Assembly: GCA_963691705.1 (NCBI GenBank)
Contig: OY829540.1
Span: 48,024,158 to 48,088,157 of the forward strand
Reading direction: 5' to 3'
Length of the DNA: 64,000 nucleotides
Origin: Viola odorata
Lineage: Eukaryota > Streptophyta > Magnoliopsida > Malpighiales > Violaceae
Shown piece by piece: positions 36,128 through 46,909 of the stretch. The stretch's first letter is position 1; the number at the start of each line of letters is the position of its first letter. The notes beneath the pieces are model-generated. The model searched no databases and was not told the DNA's origin. It saw only the letters and a list, made by a program, of their open reading frames with translations. Both the position numbers and the translations under genes were made by a program.

Positions 36128-37934
36128 CCCCCCCCGAACAATTTACATTTCTTGAACTCGAGGAGGGCCCCAAACATTTTCACCCAGTTTATTTTGTGTT
36201 GTACTCTTTTTTATTATTTTTCAGTTAGACTTTGGTGTGTGCCCTTCTCGCATTGAGGACAATGCGCAGCCTAAGTGTGGGGAGGGATTTTTGTGTGTTT
36301 TCCTTGCGTATGATTGCATGTTTTATTTCCATTGTTTGTATGTCTGTGTGTCTTTGTAAAAAAAAAAATTTGCGGATTTTCAATTTTTGGATTTTCAATT
36401 TCTATTAAAATCTTTCCACTGCCAGTTTTGAAACCTCTTGGAATATACACACTTTTGATCACATATGCACAAGTATGAACCACCAGCACCTTGTCTAGAC
36501 CTAGCTATTCTCATTTTTGCCTGATGAGCCATATATCCATATCTAGGCCTCGACATCAGTAGTCACAAAAGTACCCTGTGAGTACTTGAGCTTCCATGCC
36601 TGTTTCTTTTCTTGTGTGATTAGGATGCTTTAGCTAGGCACTGGTTGATCTTACATGATATCCCTGGGTATAGGCACTATTAGACATGGGAAAGCTTCGA
36701 TTTGACAGAAAAACTTCGCATCAATGTCTTTTTCTTTCTTTTCTCCCCCTCATCTCTCTTCTCTTTTCATGCCCCCAACATTCTCCTTCTTTTCATGTTC
36801 TTTCCTGACCATTCGCCTTTTCTTGATCTTTTTCCTTGGCAGGCGAGGTAGCAATTATTGAGGGTTTCGTCGAGGGCTAGACATCTGAAGATGTACAGAA
36901 AAGTTCAAGTGTGGGGAAGCAAACGAGAGCAAAAGACTTCAATTCAGAAAGCAGAAAGCAAAGGTATAGGGCTAGAAAAAATAGAAAATCAAATAATCTT
37001 GAGCCCTAGACCATTCAAAGAAATCGAGCCCCCATAAAGTTTCAAGTGTGGGGAAGCTGAAGAAGTCACCAATGATGCTGGAAGCAGATCTAGGGCAAGC
37101 GCCAAATGAAAAATCAAAAGCCTTATGCCCCTGAGAATTCAAAAATTGTAAAAGCCTCGTGTTCTCATCTCTCGGTTTACCCTAAAAAAAAATAAAAATA
37201 AAAATAAAAAATAAAAAATAAAAAATAAAAAATAAAAAAAAAAAAATAAAAAATAAAATTCAAAATAAAAGAGAGAGGGGCAATACACGAGCAAAAGACT
37301 ATCCGCATCTAAGCCTCAGCAAGCCAAGAGTTTCCTGCCCTCGAAGAAGAAGACTTCGTCTAGCCCCCGAAACATCTCGAGCCCTCGAAAAGAGCTGCCT
37401 TACCACTTCGCCTTTTTCTAAGCCAAGGAATCTAACCAGGTTCTACCTGGTTCTTTCTTTTCTTTCCTTCTTTTCTCCCCTCATTTCTCTTCTGTTCATC
37501 TCCTATTTCTGTCTTCCACATTTCTAGCTCATTTCGTCCTTTTTTCTTTCTTTTTGCTGATGCGTTGTTTTTCCGATTGTTGATTGCCCATGCGTGTGTT
37601 CTACAGTACTAGGATTGATATGCAAGCTTGACTTTGTGTTGTGTTATGTGCATTTAGTTTTGAGCGTAAACACTTAGCCTTGCTTGCGAGAGTGAGTGTA
37701 AACACGTATCTGGTGAGGACTGCTGATTAAGGGCTTGATATGGGAAAGTTTGATCTTTGGGATCGTTATCCCTTTGGTTTGATGCAGGTGCCTCCTAGGT
37801 GAGAATGGGTCTTGTGCGAAGTCTAGCTTGGTGCTAGTTTGTATTTGTGTGTGGTTATTGTGTTGTTTATTTCTGGAGGTAGTTTCTAGTTTTGTGATTG
37901 CTCGAGGGCGAGCAATGGGCAGTGTGGGGATATT
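36128..37934 (+). other. Athila 3' non-coding region with repeated polypurine-tract-like motifs
   Basis: Between the third ORF and the 3' LTR. The motif AAGTGTGGGGA or a one-base variant occurs at about 36273, 36907, 37043 and 37919; the last precedes the LTR and should be the primer for plus-strand synthesis. An A-rich AAAAAT repeat lies at 37180-37257. 'ctcgagccc' phrases recur. Confidence 0.7.
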
Positions 37935-38241
37935 TAATAGTGTCTTTATCTTAGTTTTTCGCCTCTGTTTTCGGCCTTTTTTAGGGCAAGATACTTCTGA
38001 TTTGCCCCTTTTCCAATCTTTTTGCAGATCAGAGGCTAAAGGGAGAAAATAGCGAAATCGAGCATTTTTAGATGGATTTCTAGAGTTTTGAAGATTAAGG
38101 CCTCGAAGAGTAGAAAGTCATCGAGCCCGCGACGCTAACCAGACCAGTGAGCAGCCTCGTGCCCTTGACTCCTCTACCTCAGATTAGAGATCAGAAAGCC
38201 AAAGGAAAGCATCTCCGAAGATCCGCAAGGAATCCCAAGCC

Positions 38242-38274
38242 TTCGAGAAGATTCCAGAATCTTCTGGAATATTC
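38242..38274 (+). promoter_or_regulatory. Seven-unit heat-shock element in the 3' LTR
   Basis: TTC and GAA triplets alternate perfectly, each separated by two bases, starting at 38242, 38247, 38252, 38257, 38262, 38267 and 38272. Three alternating units are enough for a canonical heat-shock factor site; seven is exceptionally strong. It ends exactly 100 bp upstream of the LTR TATA box at 38374, the position expected for a promoter element. Heat induction is inference. Confidence 0.85.
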
Positions 38275-38373
38275 TCTGCCAAAGGACGCAATCCCCTTGT
38301 GCGCTGGCAGCCTCCCAAGCGCTGACAGCTCCCCTCCCTTAGCTGTATTTTTGTCTCCTAGCTAGGTTTAGCC

Positions 38374-38380
38374 TATATAA
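38374..38380 (+). promoter_or_regulatory. LTR TATA box
   Basis: TATATAA, conserved in the 5' LTR at 26879-26885; probable start region for element transcripts, 100 bp downstream of the heat-shock element in this copy. Confidence 0.65.
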
Positions 38381-41300
38381 GCTTAGTTTTAGGGTTTTTG
38401 TAAGGACGACTGTCCTAGGACAAAATCAATACATCACTCTTTTATCTTACCCTAATTTCAAGGGATATTCTTCTCTTTTTGGGAGCAACCGCCATTTTTG
38501 TAAAGAGAAGAACCATTCTCCTTTGATTAATTAAATCAACTCTCGGTTTATTCTAATCCTTTCTCCATTTATTTATTGCATGATTAGTATTACTTGCTGT
38601 TTATACTTTATTATAAGTAGCTAAATACCATCATCTTAGTAAAGGGTTGTTAAAGGGTTGTAAGGTTCAGTTAGGAGGCCGAATGCATGCTTAATATACT
38701 CTCTTGTCATATTCAATCATTTATCATTTTCTTTCCATGCTTATAGAGAAATATTAAGAGCTTGATCAACTGTTAGTGTTTCTGTGTGAGTAACGTCATT
38801 CTCTTGGTTATAACTAACGTGAATCCTTGAGTTAGAGTAGACACCTAGTGGGGACATCGCGAGAGGTCTTTCGTCTAGGGGTAAATGACTGATTAGGTTA
38901 TGTGATGCGAGCCTGACACACTGAGATGTCACGACCTAGATTTGTCTTGCCTCCTGTTCATGGGCGTTTTGAGTAGTGCCTCTCCGCATTCGTGCCTGGG
39001 AGGACGGCGGAACTTCAAGGCCACCTCATATGTGGAAACGAGGGGGGGTGGCTTTTATCTAAGAAGGTAAGTAGGGGATGCGGTGTGGAAACGCGGTCCC
39101 TATAGCAGGTTTATGCATGAGTTTGGAATATTTTTGTGCCCATGACTAACTGACCAAGAAAGCAACCCGAGAACACATTTTGCTAAGATACCTCCTCATC
39201 GTATTAATATCTCTCTCACTGTTGTGTTTAATTTCGTGCCCTCGAATTGCTTTGATTGTCTTGCCCGTGCAACTGTTTTGCTTTCGTGCCCTCGAAAGCT
39301 GGTTACTTTTGTGTTGTTGTTACAATTTTAATTATAGCCTTGTTAGCTCTTGGCTCTGCTCCGATTAATTACATTAATCGGTATAAACCCCCCTTGTGTA
39401 AGGATCGTGTCTGTTGCTTTTCTCTCTTATCATACGTTGAAATAGAAATTTTAGTCCTTTTTATCCCTGTGGTTCGACCCTGTCTTACCCTGTACACATT
39501 TAATTGTGCACTTTTAGCACTAGGAAAATAGTATATTTGAGTGACGATCACTTGTCCAGAGCACCTTGGGCAAGCCTTGCAATGTAGATGGTGGACTCCA
39601 AGCTTTCATTCTTGGCTTCCAGGAGTTGAATAGCTGCTTCCAGATGCACAAGGCAACTACCTACTGTGTCAACAATAACAATACCATCATTTGCATGATA
39701 TCGCTCATGTGCTAGGCCCTTCATCATCTTGAGTCTTGCAGTATAGATTTGAAGCCTGGTGATGTCCTGGTTTGTCTGCTCTACCTTCGCAGAAGCCTGC
39801 TCAATCTCTACCTCAAGGTGGCCACCAACTACTCCTCCACCTGCAAGGAAACTCTCTGCTCCTCTTGCATCTATAGCAACAAAAAGAAGGTTAGAGGTGA
39901 ATTAATGGAGAGAATAACTAAAAAGAAAGAAAAGATAAAGAAGCAGAGAATGCAAAATATGGTGTGAAGGAACATGGGATGCAGTGTGTGTTTAATAGAG
40001 GCAGATGTAGAGGAGTTATGTCTCCTCCCAACTACTGCCCTCGTTTGAACGGATTAGGGTTATGGATGGTTACAACATTTCCTTGAAACGCTCCAACTGT
40101 CAACGACTGCTAAAGGATCCCCAAAAGATTGTCAATAACTACAAATAGAAACCAAATAAAATTGAACAGGCAGAGAATTGCTTGTGTGAATTGAATTGGG
40201 AAAGTAAATTAACTATTGAATAGGAACTGTAATGGCCGAGAATCTCTCAGTCTACCTTTCCCTATTTCATTGGTATGGAATCCATGCAGCTTTTTAGACT
40301 TTTGTTCACATCACAACACCATTTGAACTCAACTTCCAACCTCCTCTGCATCCTTGTCGCATCCACACTCAATCACATTGCTTGAATCTGTTTTTTTTGG
40401 TTGGTCACAGACTCAACAACAACCCTCTATAAAAAGGGACAATCTCCACTAGTTAACCATACCATCAAACAGGTTTGCCAACAAGCTTCCTGCAATCCCT
40501 AAAATGGACTAAAGTTTCTACTTTAGTCTATTTATTAATGTATGAGTTTTTAATTGTCAATGTTGAACCTATATTCTAGAAATGTTGTTTCTTTGTTATG
40601 TTTAACTGTATTGAACATAATAAACTGCTAAATGGACATAACAACACACACTGCCTACACATATGAAAACGAAACACTAAAATTTGCACATGCCAACATG
40701 TATTAAATGTATTAGAAATTAATCACAAAACACAATAAATTGTTAAAACATATTCATATATGCAGTTACTGGACCAAATCCCATCTATGATAGAAACTCA
40801 ATTTACAAATTCTAGCAATATAAATCCATAAATTGCATAATTCATGAAACACCAAACTGAAAAGAAAAAAATTATACATAATTACATAACCTAATGGAAA
40901 CCTGGTACAAGAATACGTAGCATGAGGATGAAAGTCCTTTCATCAACACCATCTATAAACTGCCACCGACCAACAGTTGGCAATTTGTTGAGGTCAAAGT
41001 CTCTATCTTCATGAACTTCTTCAATTACTAGTTTTTCTTCATCATCGTCAGCAGTTGGTAATTGATTCAAATCAAAACCTCTGCTTTCGTTAACTATCGG
41101 AGAAAGGAGGAGATATCTCCACCATCGGTAGTTCATTTAGATCAAAATCCAAAAGGGGTTTTTCTTTCCTCACCTCTTTGACTCTGTTGGCAAAATCAGT
41201 AACCCTTGAAAGTAGCTGCTCCTCCGAAAAAGTAAGCCCAGAAATCGATTCATCCTTACTGACCTTCACCCGCGAACTCTCTTCTTGCCCGCCCACATCC

Positions 41301-41811
41301 TCAATCAATCTGTCTTTATCATCTTTCTCATACGTGTCTTCCACGATTTCATCGGATATGGCCTTTTCTTCTTCGGACAAAACCATTTCTTCATCATCGA
41401 CGACCGCGAGAGAGTCTAGCACAACCATATTATCGGAGTTATCAAACTCAAGCTATCATACTGAGAATCCTCAAAATAGATTCCCTCCATTTTTGCCTAA
41501 TTTGTTCTCAGCAAGAGAGAAACAAAAGTGAGAGAGAAGGAGACGTGGGAGAAGATGGATGTGAGAGGTCTGGAGCCTCTGTTTCAATTCTGCAACGGAA
41601 ATTTTGAATTGTTGCCAAAGTTTATTTCATTTAAATTTCGTTTCCCTCTCAGCCCTTGTGTGACATGTAGTTTCTTTGCCGAACGACACGTCGTACGAGG
41701 GACAAACTTGTAAAAACACTGATGAAGACAGCACAGTTAACAAAGGCGTCAGTTATTTCCGCACAACCGTTTTTCGCCCAAAACGTCAAATATTTTTTGA
41801 CAGAGGGAGTA

Positions 41812-42559
41812 CTATTTAAAAACCTTGTAAAAATAGGGAGATGTTCAATTATTTTTCTATTAGGAAAAAAAGATTACTAACTTATTTCGGCTTAACTTTT
41901 TTATAGTGAAAGAAATATTCGCGATAATTTTATTTTTAAATGTATAATGGCATCCGACTATAGATAAATTTATAAGTTGTCAAACAAGGTATTACTATTT
42001 TTTATATTAGTGGTCTATGGTTACCGAGTACACAAATGTAGTGGTTTGTTTGGCTTAATTAGAAATGTCATGATTTATCTTGATTTGTAGTACAAATGCG
42101 AGAGTGAATTTGACCACTTTTTCTATGGAAACGGTTGGGTGTTAAATAGCCCTAAATTATACGTATCAGGAAGCTAGAAGCAGCTGTAAGTAAAGCCAAG
42201 AATAAATATTATATTTCCTTTAAAAAAAAAGAATAATTATTATAGGGTTTTCCACCTCACACAGGTTAGATCTCCCTCCCCTCCGTGTAAAATTGAATAT
42301 CATATCAGGGAAAGAGAAATTATAAAAAAAATAAAGAAAAAGGAAGGAAAGAAAGAAAGGAAAAGAAAAAAAAAGTTGGCACATAGGAAAAAAATATTTT
42401 GTATAATGATGAAATTATTTAATTTGGAGAAAATAGGAGGAGAGTGCTAATTGAGACACATGGGACAACACATATGGTGTAATTTGAGATATTGATGATG
42501 TAGGGTACTATTTGGAACTTTTTCACAACTGCATGGCCCAAAAAGTATATTAAACCAAT
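41812..42559. other. Intergenic, no gene seen
   Basis: AT-rich spacer with a short purine run (42310-42380). No open frame, repeat family or structural RNA was recognised. Confidence 0.4.
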
Positions 42560-43192
42560 TCTTTATTTTGTATGCTTAAAAATAAATTATTCTAGCGTAG
42601 TTGTTGGGTCAAATAGTGATCGTATATCAATATTTGACAAGTAGATTATAGTAGTGTACATAAGAAATACATTAAAAAAACAACCGATACAAAAAATGAA
42701 GAGAAATGTCTTTGACGTGTAGTTTTTTGTGTGTTGTAAGTTACATACATGGTAGTAAGTGTTAAAATCTATGTAATTTCTCTACCAATAGGAACTCTCG
42801 CACAACTTATTTCTCGAAATTCTTTATTTTGTATTCTTTTCAGAAGAATATAATTGTACTTAACTTGTTGGGTCGAATAGTTTTCATATGTGAGCATTTG
42901 GCAAGTCATTTTATTCATTTATAGTAGTTTACATAAGAAATTCATTAAAAAAACAACCAACACATATAAAAAATGGAGAGAAATGTCTTTGACGTGTGTA
43001 GTTTTTCTGGCTGAAAGTTAGACGCATTGTAGAAAAGTTCTATATCATGTGTAACTTCCTTACCAATAAGAACACTTCCACAACTTATCACCAAAATTTA
43101 TTTATCTTGCATGCTTTTAAAAAGAATATAATTCTAGTTTTATTTTTGGGTCAAATAGTGGTTATATGTAAACATTTTGCAAGTCAATTTAC

Positions 43193-44654
43193 CATAGTTA
43201 TAAAAATCGGACCGAACTAGTGGGTCTGACCGGTGAACCGGTGACCTAAACCCCTCTCTAGTTTGGTCTGGTAAAATTTGAGAAAATGATATTTAACCAC
43301 AAAAAACTAGGCGAACTGAGAAAACTAGACGGGGTTGAACCAGTCAAACCCTGAATTTTTATAATATTTTTTCCATTTTTCATTTTTTTCGTATTTTTAT
43401 CATACAAATATGCATTTTTTAATTTATTGAACCAACTGTCAACTCCAGCTGAATCCGACCGAGCCATTGAACTGTTGGCCCAAAGGGTACAATAATCTTG
43501 TTTTGATGATTTTTACACTCACAAATTAAAATACGAATTAATGCAATTTTATAGAAGTAAGTTTTAGGTGCTTGTAATCAAGAATTTCAAGTGTATCTTT
43601 GGATGATTATCAAGCACAAGATCAAGTGAAGTTAGATTAATGATTGTAAGTTTGATTCTAACATTTACTTGGTTAATATCCTTTTAGCCTCTTTTGAAAG
43701 TGCTTAAAAACGAATTTAGAAACTGAGTTTTTCAAGCTTTTTTGGTCTCACCTGTTTCTGGGCATTTTTGCCCAGGCACTAGCGATACACTGCTAGTAGG
43801 TCTGCCAGCAGAAAGCTTGCGGTATACCACTAGGATCACTAGTGGTATACTGCCAGGCTACTGAAACTGGGGTGGTATACCATTGGCGGTATACCTCTAA
43901 GACCTGCAGAGGTAGTTGGTGAGCATTAATGATAGACTTCTTACGACATTTAATCCCCAAACTTGGAAAACGGCTAGTTTTGAATTCCTAGATATTTAAA
44001 CACTTCTCTTATCATTTATGAGGGTTCGAGAAAGCTCAAAACACATTCGCAAACATAAATTCTCTCATCTTTAAAGATCAAAGGCTTGAGTTTTTCAAAT
44101 TGGGCTATTCATCTCTTGCATCTTTTAAAGTGAGTTTTCGTGTGCTTTCTTCTTAAGGCTAATTGAGTATTAATTGGTTTTGTGTTGTTGAATCATTGTT
44201 AGATTTATCCATACACCAATTGAATCTTTGTTGCTTCATATCTTTTATCATTATGAAGGCTTGAAAGTGTGCCTAACACTTTGTGTTATTGGGTTAGTGT
44301 TCTTGCCTTGTAAAAGAACTTAGATTTTATATCCTTACTGTGAAATAGGATTGTGTTAGTTGTGGTTGAGCCAAGAAAAATCATAGATGGTAAGGTTTGA
44401 GGGTTGAACTAAGAAAAACCCTTAGTGCGTATAAAGTATTTGTTAAAAATCCTAAATGAGAAGTTTTTAGCTAGTGGACTGCCTCTTAGGTTGTAAGAGG
44501 GAACTACTATAAATATTGTGTTGGCTTCTCTTCCTTTTCACTTTTACGATTATTTTTAAGCCTATTCACCCCCCCTAGGCCTATTGGTGTCTCATGAACT
44601 AATTGACTTAAGAGCTCAAACAATTTGATGTCCAATTCGGTTATGATAGCATCG
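43193..44654. mobile_element. hAT-like element containing a solo LTR
   Basis: The exact 8-bp duplication CAATTTAC lies at 43185-43192 and 44655-44662, in register with the tandem-repeat sequence it interrupts. The left end CATAGTTATAAAAATCGG and the complement of the right end (CGATGCTATCATAACCGA) are weakly similar. The interior is rich in CCGGT/ACCGG motifs, as in the other hAT elements of the window. Without the solo LTR it would be about 335 bp. Confidence 0.75.
43473..44594. repeat. Solo LTR nested in the hAT element
   Basis: 1,122 bp starting TGTTGGCCCAAAGGG and ending GGTGTCTCA, with the exact 5-bp duplication TGAAC (43468-43472 and 44595-44599). TG...CA ends, a 'ttcaccccccctagg' run near the 3' end and the absence of internal coding sequence indicate an LTR left by recombination. 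A cluster of 'ggtatac' motifs lies at 43830-43900. The superfamily was not assigned. Confidence 0.8.
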
Positions 44655-45320
44655 CAATTTACTCATTTTATGGTAGTGTACATAAGAAATTCATAATAAA
44701 TAAATAAACTTGCCAAAAATGGAGAGAAATAAGACCTTAGAATATAAAAAAAAAAACTCTCTCTCTCTCTCGTTGTTCTTGCCGGAGCCCGTCCTTGGGC
44801 TTCTCTTCCCCTCCGGTCAGCCCACTGCTGCCGGAGTATCAAAATACCAGCTGCCCACTGCAGCTGGCGTAAAACTCAACCCGATCTACTTATTTCTTGC
44901 TTTTCCAAGTCTACTTTTTCGTATCTTCCTACTCCTCCGGCGAGTTGCGGCCGCTGCTGTCCGATTAGAGGTGCGGTGTTTTTCTTCTTCTTCTTCTTCG
45001 GTTCGCTGTCCTTCTTCTCGATCTCTCTTCTCTTGGGAGGCTCCTTTTGCTCTCCCTCTCTCGGTTCACCCTCTGCTCTCCGGATCTCCGCTGCATCGTT
45101 CTGTTTAGATTTTTGCTTGGATTTGGTTGGTTTGAAGGGACTTCGTGGGCCCTTTTTGTGTCTTTTTGTAGATTCTTGTTCATTTTGTTGTCTGTTGTCC
45201 TGGGTTTTGTTGAGTTGTGCAGTCGCCGGATTGGGGTCGGGTTTGCATTTTGCGGTCGAGGCTTTGCAAGTCTTTGACAAATTGTTTCTCTAAGTGGTCT
45301 TCCGGCTTGGGCTCTCAGCA

Positions 45321-46895
45321 ATGGCAGGGCAAAAGCATTTTCGCAAAGGGTTGGATGGCACAACCAGTGGTGTTTTGAAATCGTCGGATTTCAAGGAGGG
45401 TCGTACGAAGGAAGGGATCTCTTATTACCTTGAAAATCTACCGTCTCACGTGGATCGGAAAGCTCTCCGATATCTTATCACTCGTCGATGGAAATTACCT
45501 CAGTTTGGGGCCTTGATTGATGTGTTCATTCCAAGTCGCAGGAATAAAAAAGGAGTGAGATTTGGTTTTGCTCGATTTGATTGGGTTAGTAACAGAATCG
45601 ATATGGAGATTGCACTGGATAGGCAATTTATTGGTGCGTCTGCTATCAGAAGCAACATCGGTCGTCGTGATTGGAAAGCCAGGAGGTTCAATCAAAGAGG
45701 CTCACATCTTACCACATCTACCACATCTTCGAAACGCTTTCTATTGAAAACAGCAAGCTCTGCCCAAGGTGTGGCAGCTAATCCTGTTGAGAACGGTCGT
45801 TGTTCAAAGAGTCGTTCGTTTGCGGAGATTGTGAGAGGGAAACCTCTGCTTTTGAAGAATAAGGTCAGTAATGTTAGCAGGGAGTCGGATTTCTCTTTGG
45901 GGATATTAGATTTGGAAATACCTGCTGATAATATAGACTGGCTTAAGAAGAGTGCGATAGGGGTTATTCGAAAGCTGGAATTTTTACCTCGGATTCAAGA
46001 GTTGGTCCAAGAGGCGGGGTGGATTTGTGAAACACGGGTCATGGGGAGAGGCCTAGTTTGGTTGGAATTTGATAGGTTAACTGATAGAGATAGGGCTTTA
46101 GCGGAGCCTAGTTCTATGCTGTTCTCCAAGGTAGTTGCTTGGGAGGATGAGATCGCAAAGGGAGGAAGGCTATGCTGGGTACAAGTCGTTGGAATCCCTG
46201 TCCAGACTTGGGGTTATTCGACATTTGAAAAGATTAGCAGTCGTTTGGGATCATTGGTGGTAGTGGACGACAACACTCTTGAGAGGACAAGACTTGATGT
46301 AGCGAGGTTACTTATCTCCTCGGATCGTATCAATTTAGACGAGTCCATGCAGGTAATGGTAGAAGGGAAACTTCATGAGATACTCTGCAAAGAGGAACCC
46401 ATGCATGGGGCTGTCACTAACATAGATTGGATGGTGGGGATGAGGGCTGATTTTGAGGGATCCGAAGGGTCGTCGGAGGAGGGAGTTGGTGAGTTTGAGA
46501 ATAGTGGGGAGGGAGAAAAGATCTTATCAGGAGAGGACAAGGGCATAAACGATCAAGAGGTGCATGGGGTTTTTAGACCAGCAGGTGAAGCAGCAATCAG
46601 GGATTCTTTCCCTCTCATCACAGTGAGGCAGAGGGGTGATAAACTTAAAAAGCTTGTTGGTCAAGCAGGAAGCCTTGAAACAGCCAATTCTGAAGTGGGT
46701 TCCAGGGTGGATATTCAGAAAGCAGAAGATGAGGAGATAGTTCGAATGAACCGGGTGACAGATGCCACGATGATTGAATCAGATGCGTGGAATGTGGGCA
46801 ATATTCTCGCATTAACAGAGAATGTGGATGAAAAGGCCTTCCGTTCTTTCGATAAAGAAAGATTCATCGCTGAGATGGAACAATACATTCGTTAG
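45321..46895 (+). CDS. LINE ORF1: RNA-binding protein with RRM and DUF4283-like domain
   Basis: 524 residues from the ATG at 45321 (the frame is open a little further upstream, without an ATG). The N-terminal RRM has YYLENLPSHVD and the RNP-1-like KKGVRFGFARF. A DUF4283-like region follows (SFAEIVRGK ... WICETRVMGRGLVWLEFDR ... LCWVQVVGIPVQTW). The C-terminal third is acidic. Plant L1 ORF1 proteins of this type bind element RNA. The frame is intact; the start of ORF2 follows 14 bp after the stop. Confidence 0.85.
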   Translation: MAGQKHFRKGLDGTTSGVLKSSDFKEGRTKEGISYYLENLPSHVDRKALRYLITRRWKLPQFGALIDVFIPSRRNKKGVRFGFARFDWVSNRIDMEIALDRQFIGASAIRSNIGRRDWKARRFNQRGSHLTTSTTSSKRFLLKTASSAQGVAANPVENGRCSKSRSFAEIVRGKPLLLKNKVSNVSRESDFSLGILDLEIPADNIDWLKKSAIGVIRKLEFLPRIQELVQEAGWICETRVMGRGLVWLEFDRLTDRDRALAEPSSMLFSKVVAWEDEIAKGGRLCWVQVVGIPVQTWGYSTFEKISSRLGSLVVVDDNTLERTRLDVARLLISSDRINLDESMQVMVEGKLHEILCKEEPMHGAVTNIDWMVGMRADFEGSEGSSEEGVGEFENSGEGEKILSGEDKGINDQEVHGVFRPAGEAAIRDSFPLITVRQRGDKLKKLVGQAGSLETANSEVGSRVDIQKAEDEEIVRMNRVTDATMIESDAWNVGNILALTENVDEKAFRSFDKERFIAEMEQYIR

Positions 46896-46909
46896 TTCCC
46901 CTCTGGATT

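Larger units (their letters stand above)
26474..39550 (+). mobile_element. Athila-lineage Ty3/gypsy LTR retrotransposon, full length
   Basis: LTRs at 26474-28052 and 37935-39550 flank a tRNA-Asp-type primer site, gag-protease, pol (RT, RNase H, integrase) and a third Athila-type ORF. The exact 5-bp duplication CTTGT lies at 26469-26473 and 39551-39555. The 5' LTR begins TGATAG and both LTRs end ACGATCA. The copy is 13,077 bp. It carries several in-frame stops and frame changes, so it cannot make all of its own proteins. The LTRs differ by scattered substitutions (mainly transitions) and a 36-bp indel, so the insertion is not very recent. Confidence 0.95.
37935..39550 (+). repeat. 3' LTR of the Athila element
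   Basis: 1,616 bp, starting TAATAGTGTC (TGATAG in the other copy) and ending GTGACGATCA. It carries the 36-bp segment absent from the 5' LTR and a TATA box at 38374-38380 within 'gcctatataagc'. Confidence 0.95.
26433..41490 (-). pseudogene. Mariner accessory gene (ORF2): DLNxxP motifs plus coiled coil, interrupted by Athila
   Basis: Read on -, exon 1 starts at 41490 (MEGIYFEDSQYD...) and runs to a donor at 40902/40901. Exon 2 starts after a TATAG acceptor at 39870 and runs to 39551. The Athila retrotransposon (26474-39550) then intervenes, and the frame resumes at 26468 and ends with TAA at 26433. The splice is in phase. The product would be about 310 residues. It has a very acidic N-terminal part, three DLNxLP motifs (FDLNELP, FDLNQLP, FDLNKLP), and a C-terminal helical, coiled-coil-like region (QASAKVEQTNQDITRLQ, LEAAIQLLEAKNESLE) ending KIPTIPKN. 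Two single-base frame changes (near 41446 and 41110) disable exon 1. DLNxxP is a known EAR-type repression motif in plants. I do not recognise the whole protein as a known family. It starts about 320 bp inside the right mariner terminus, mirroring the transposase gene at the other end. Confidence 0.7.
22725..41809. mobile_element. Mariner-like element, interrupted by a hAT and an Athila element
   Basis: The left end CTCCCTCCGTCAAAAAATA (from 22725) and the right end (ending 41809) are inverted copies over about 26 bp with two mismatches (to ...TTGACG). Each is flanked by TA (22723-22724 and 41810-41811), the Tc1/mariner target duplication. Inside are a DD39D plant mariner transposase gene on + and a second gene on -, arranged tail to tail. 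After removal of the nested hAT (23200-24114) and Athila (26474-39550) insertions with one duplication copy each, the original element would be about 5.1 kb. Both genes now carry stops or frame changes, so the copy is no longer autonomous. Confidence 0.88.

Noticed and set aside
26474..39550. Two separate retrotransposon insertions, because the ORFs are in different frames
   Set aside because: LTRs match each other, ends carry one exact 5-bp duplication, and gene order is that of a single Athila element; frame changes are decay.
40891..41428. DLNxLP frames as an ordinary host transcription repressor gene
   Set aside because: Located wholly inside the mariner termini, next to the right inverted repeat, and its last exon was cut by the Athila insertion within the element; a captured host gene remains a possible but less direct reading.
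42560..43192. Regularly spaced repeats resembling a CRISPR array
   Set aside because: Units are ~266 bp, diverged, without spacers, in a plant nuclear context.
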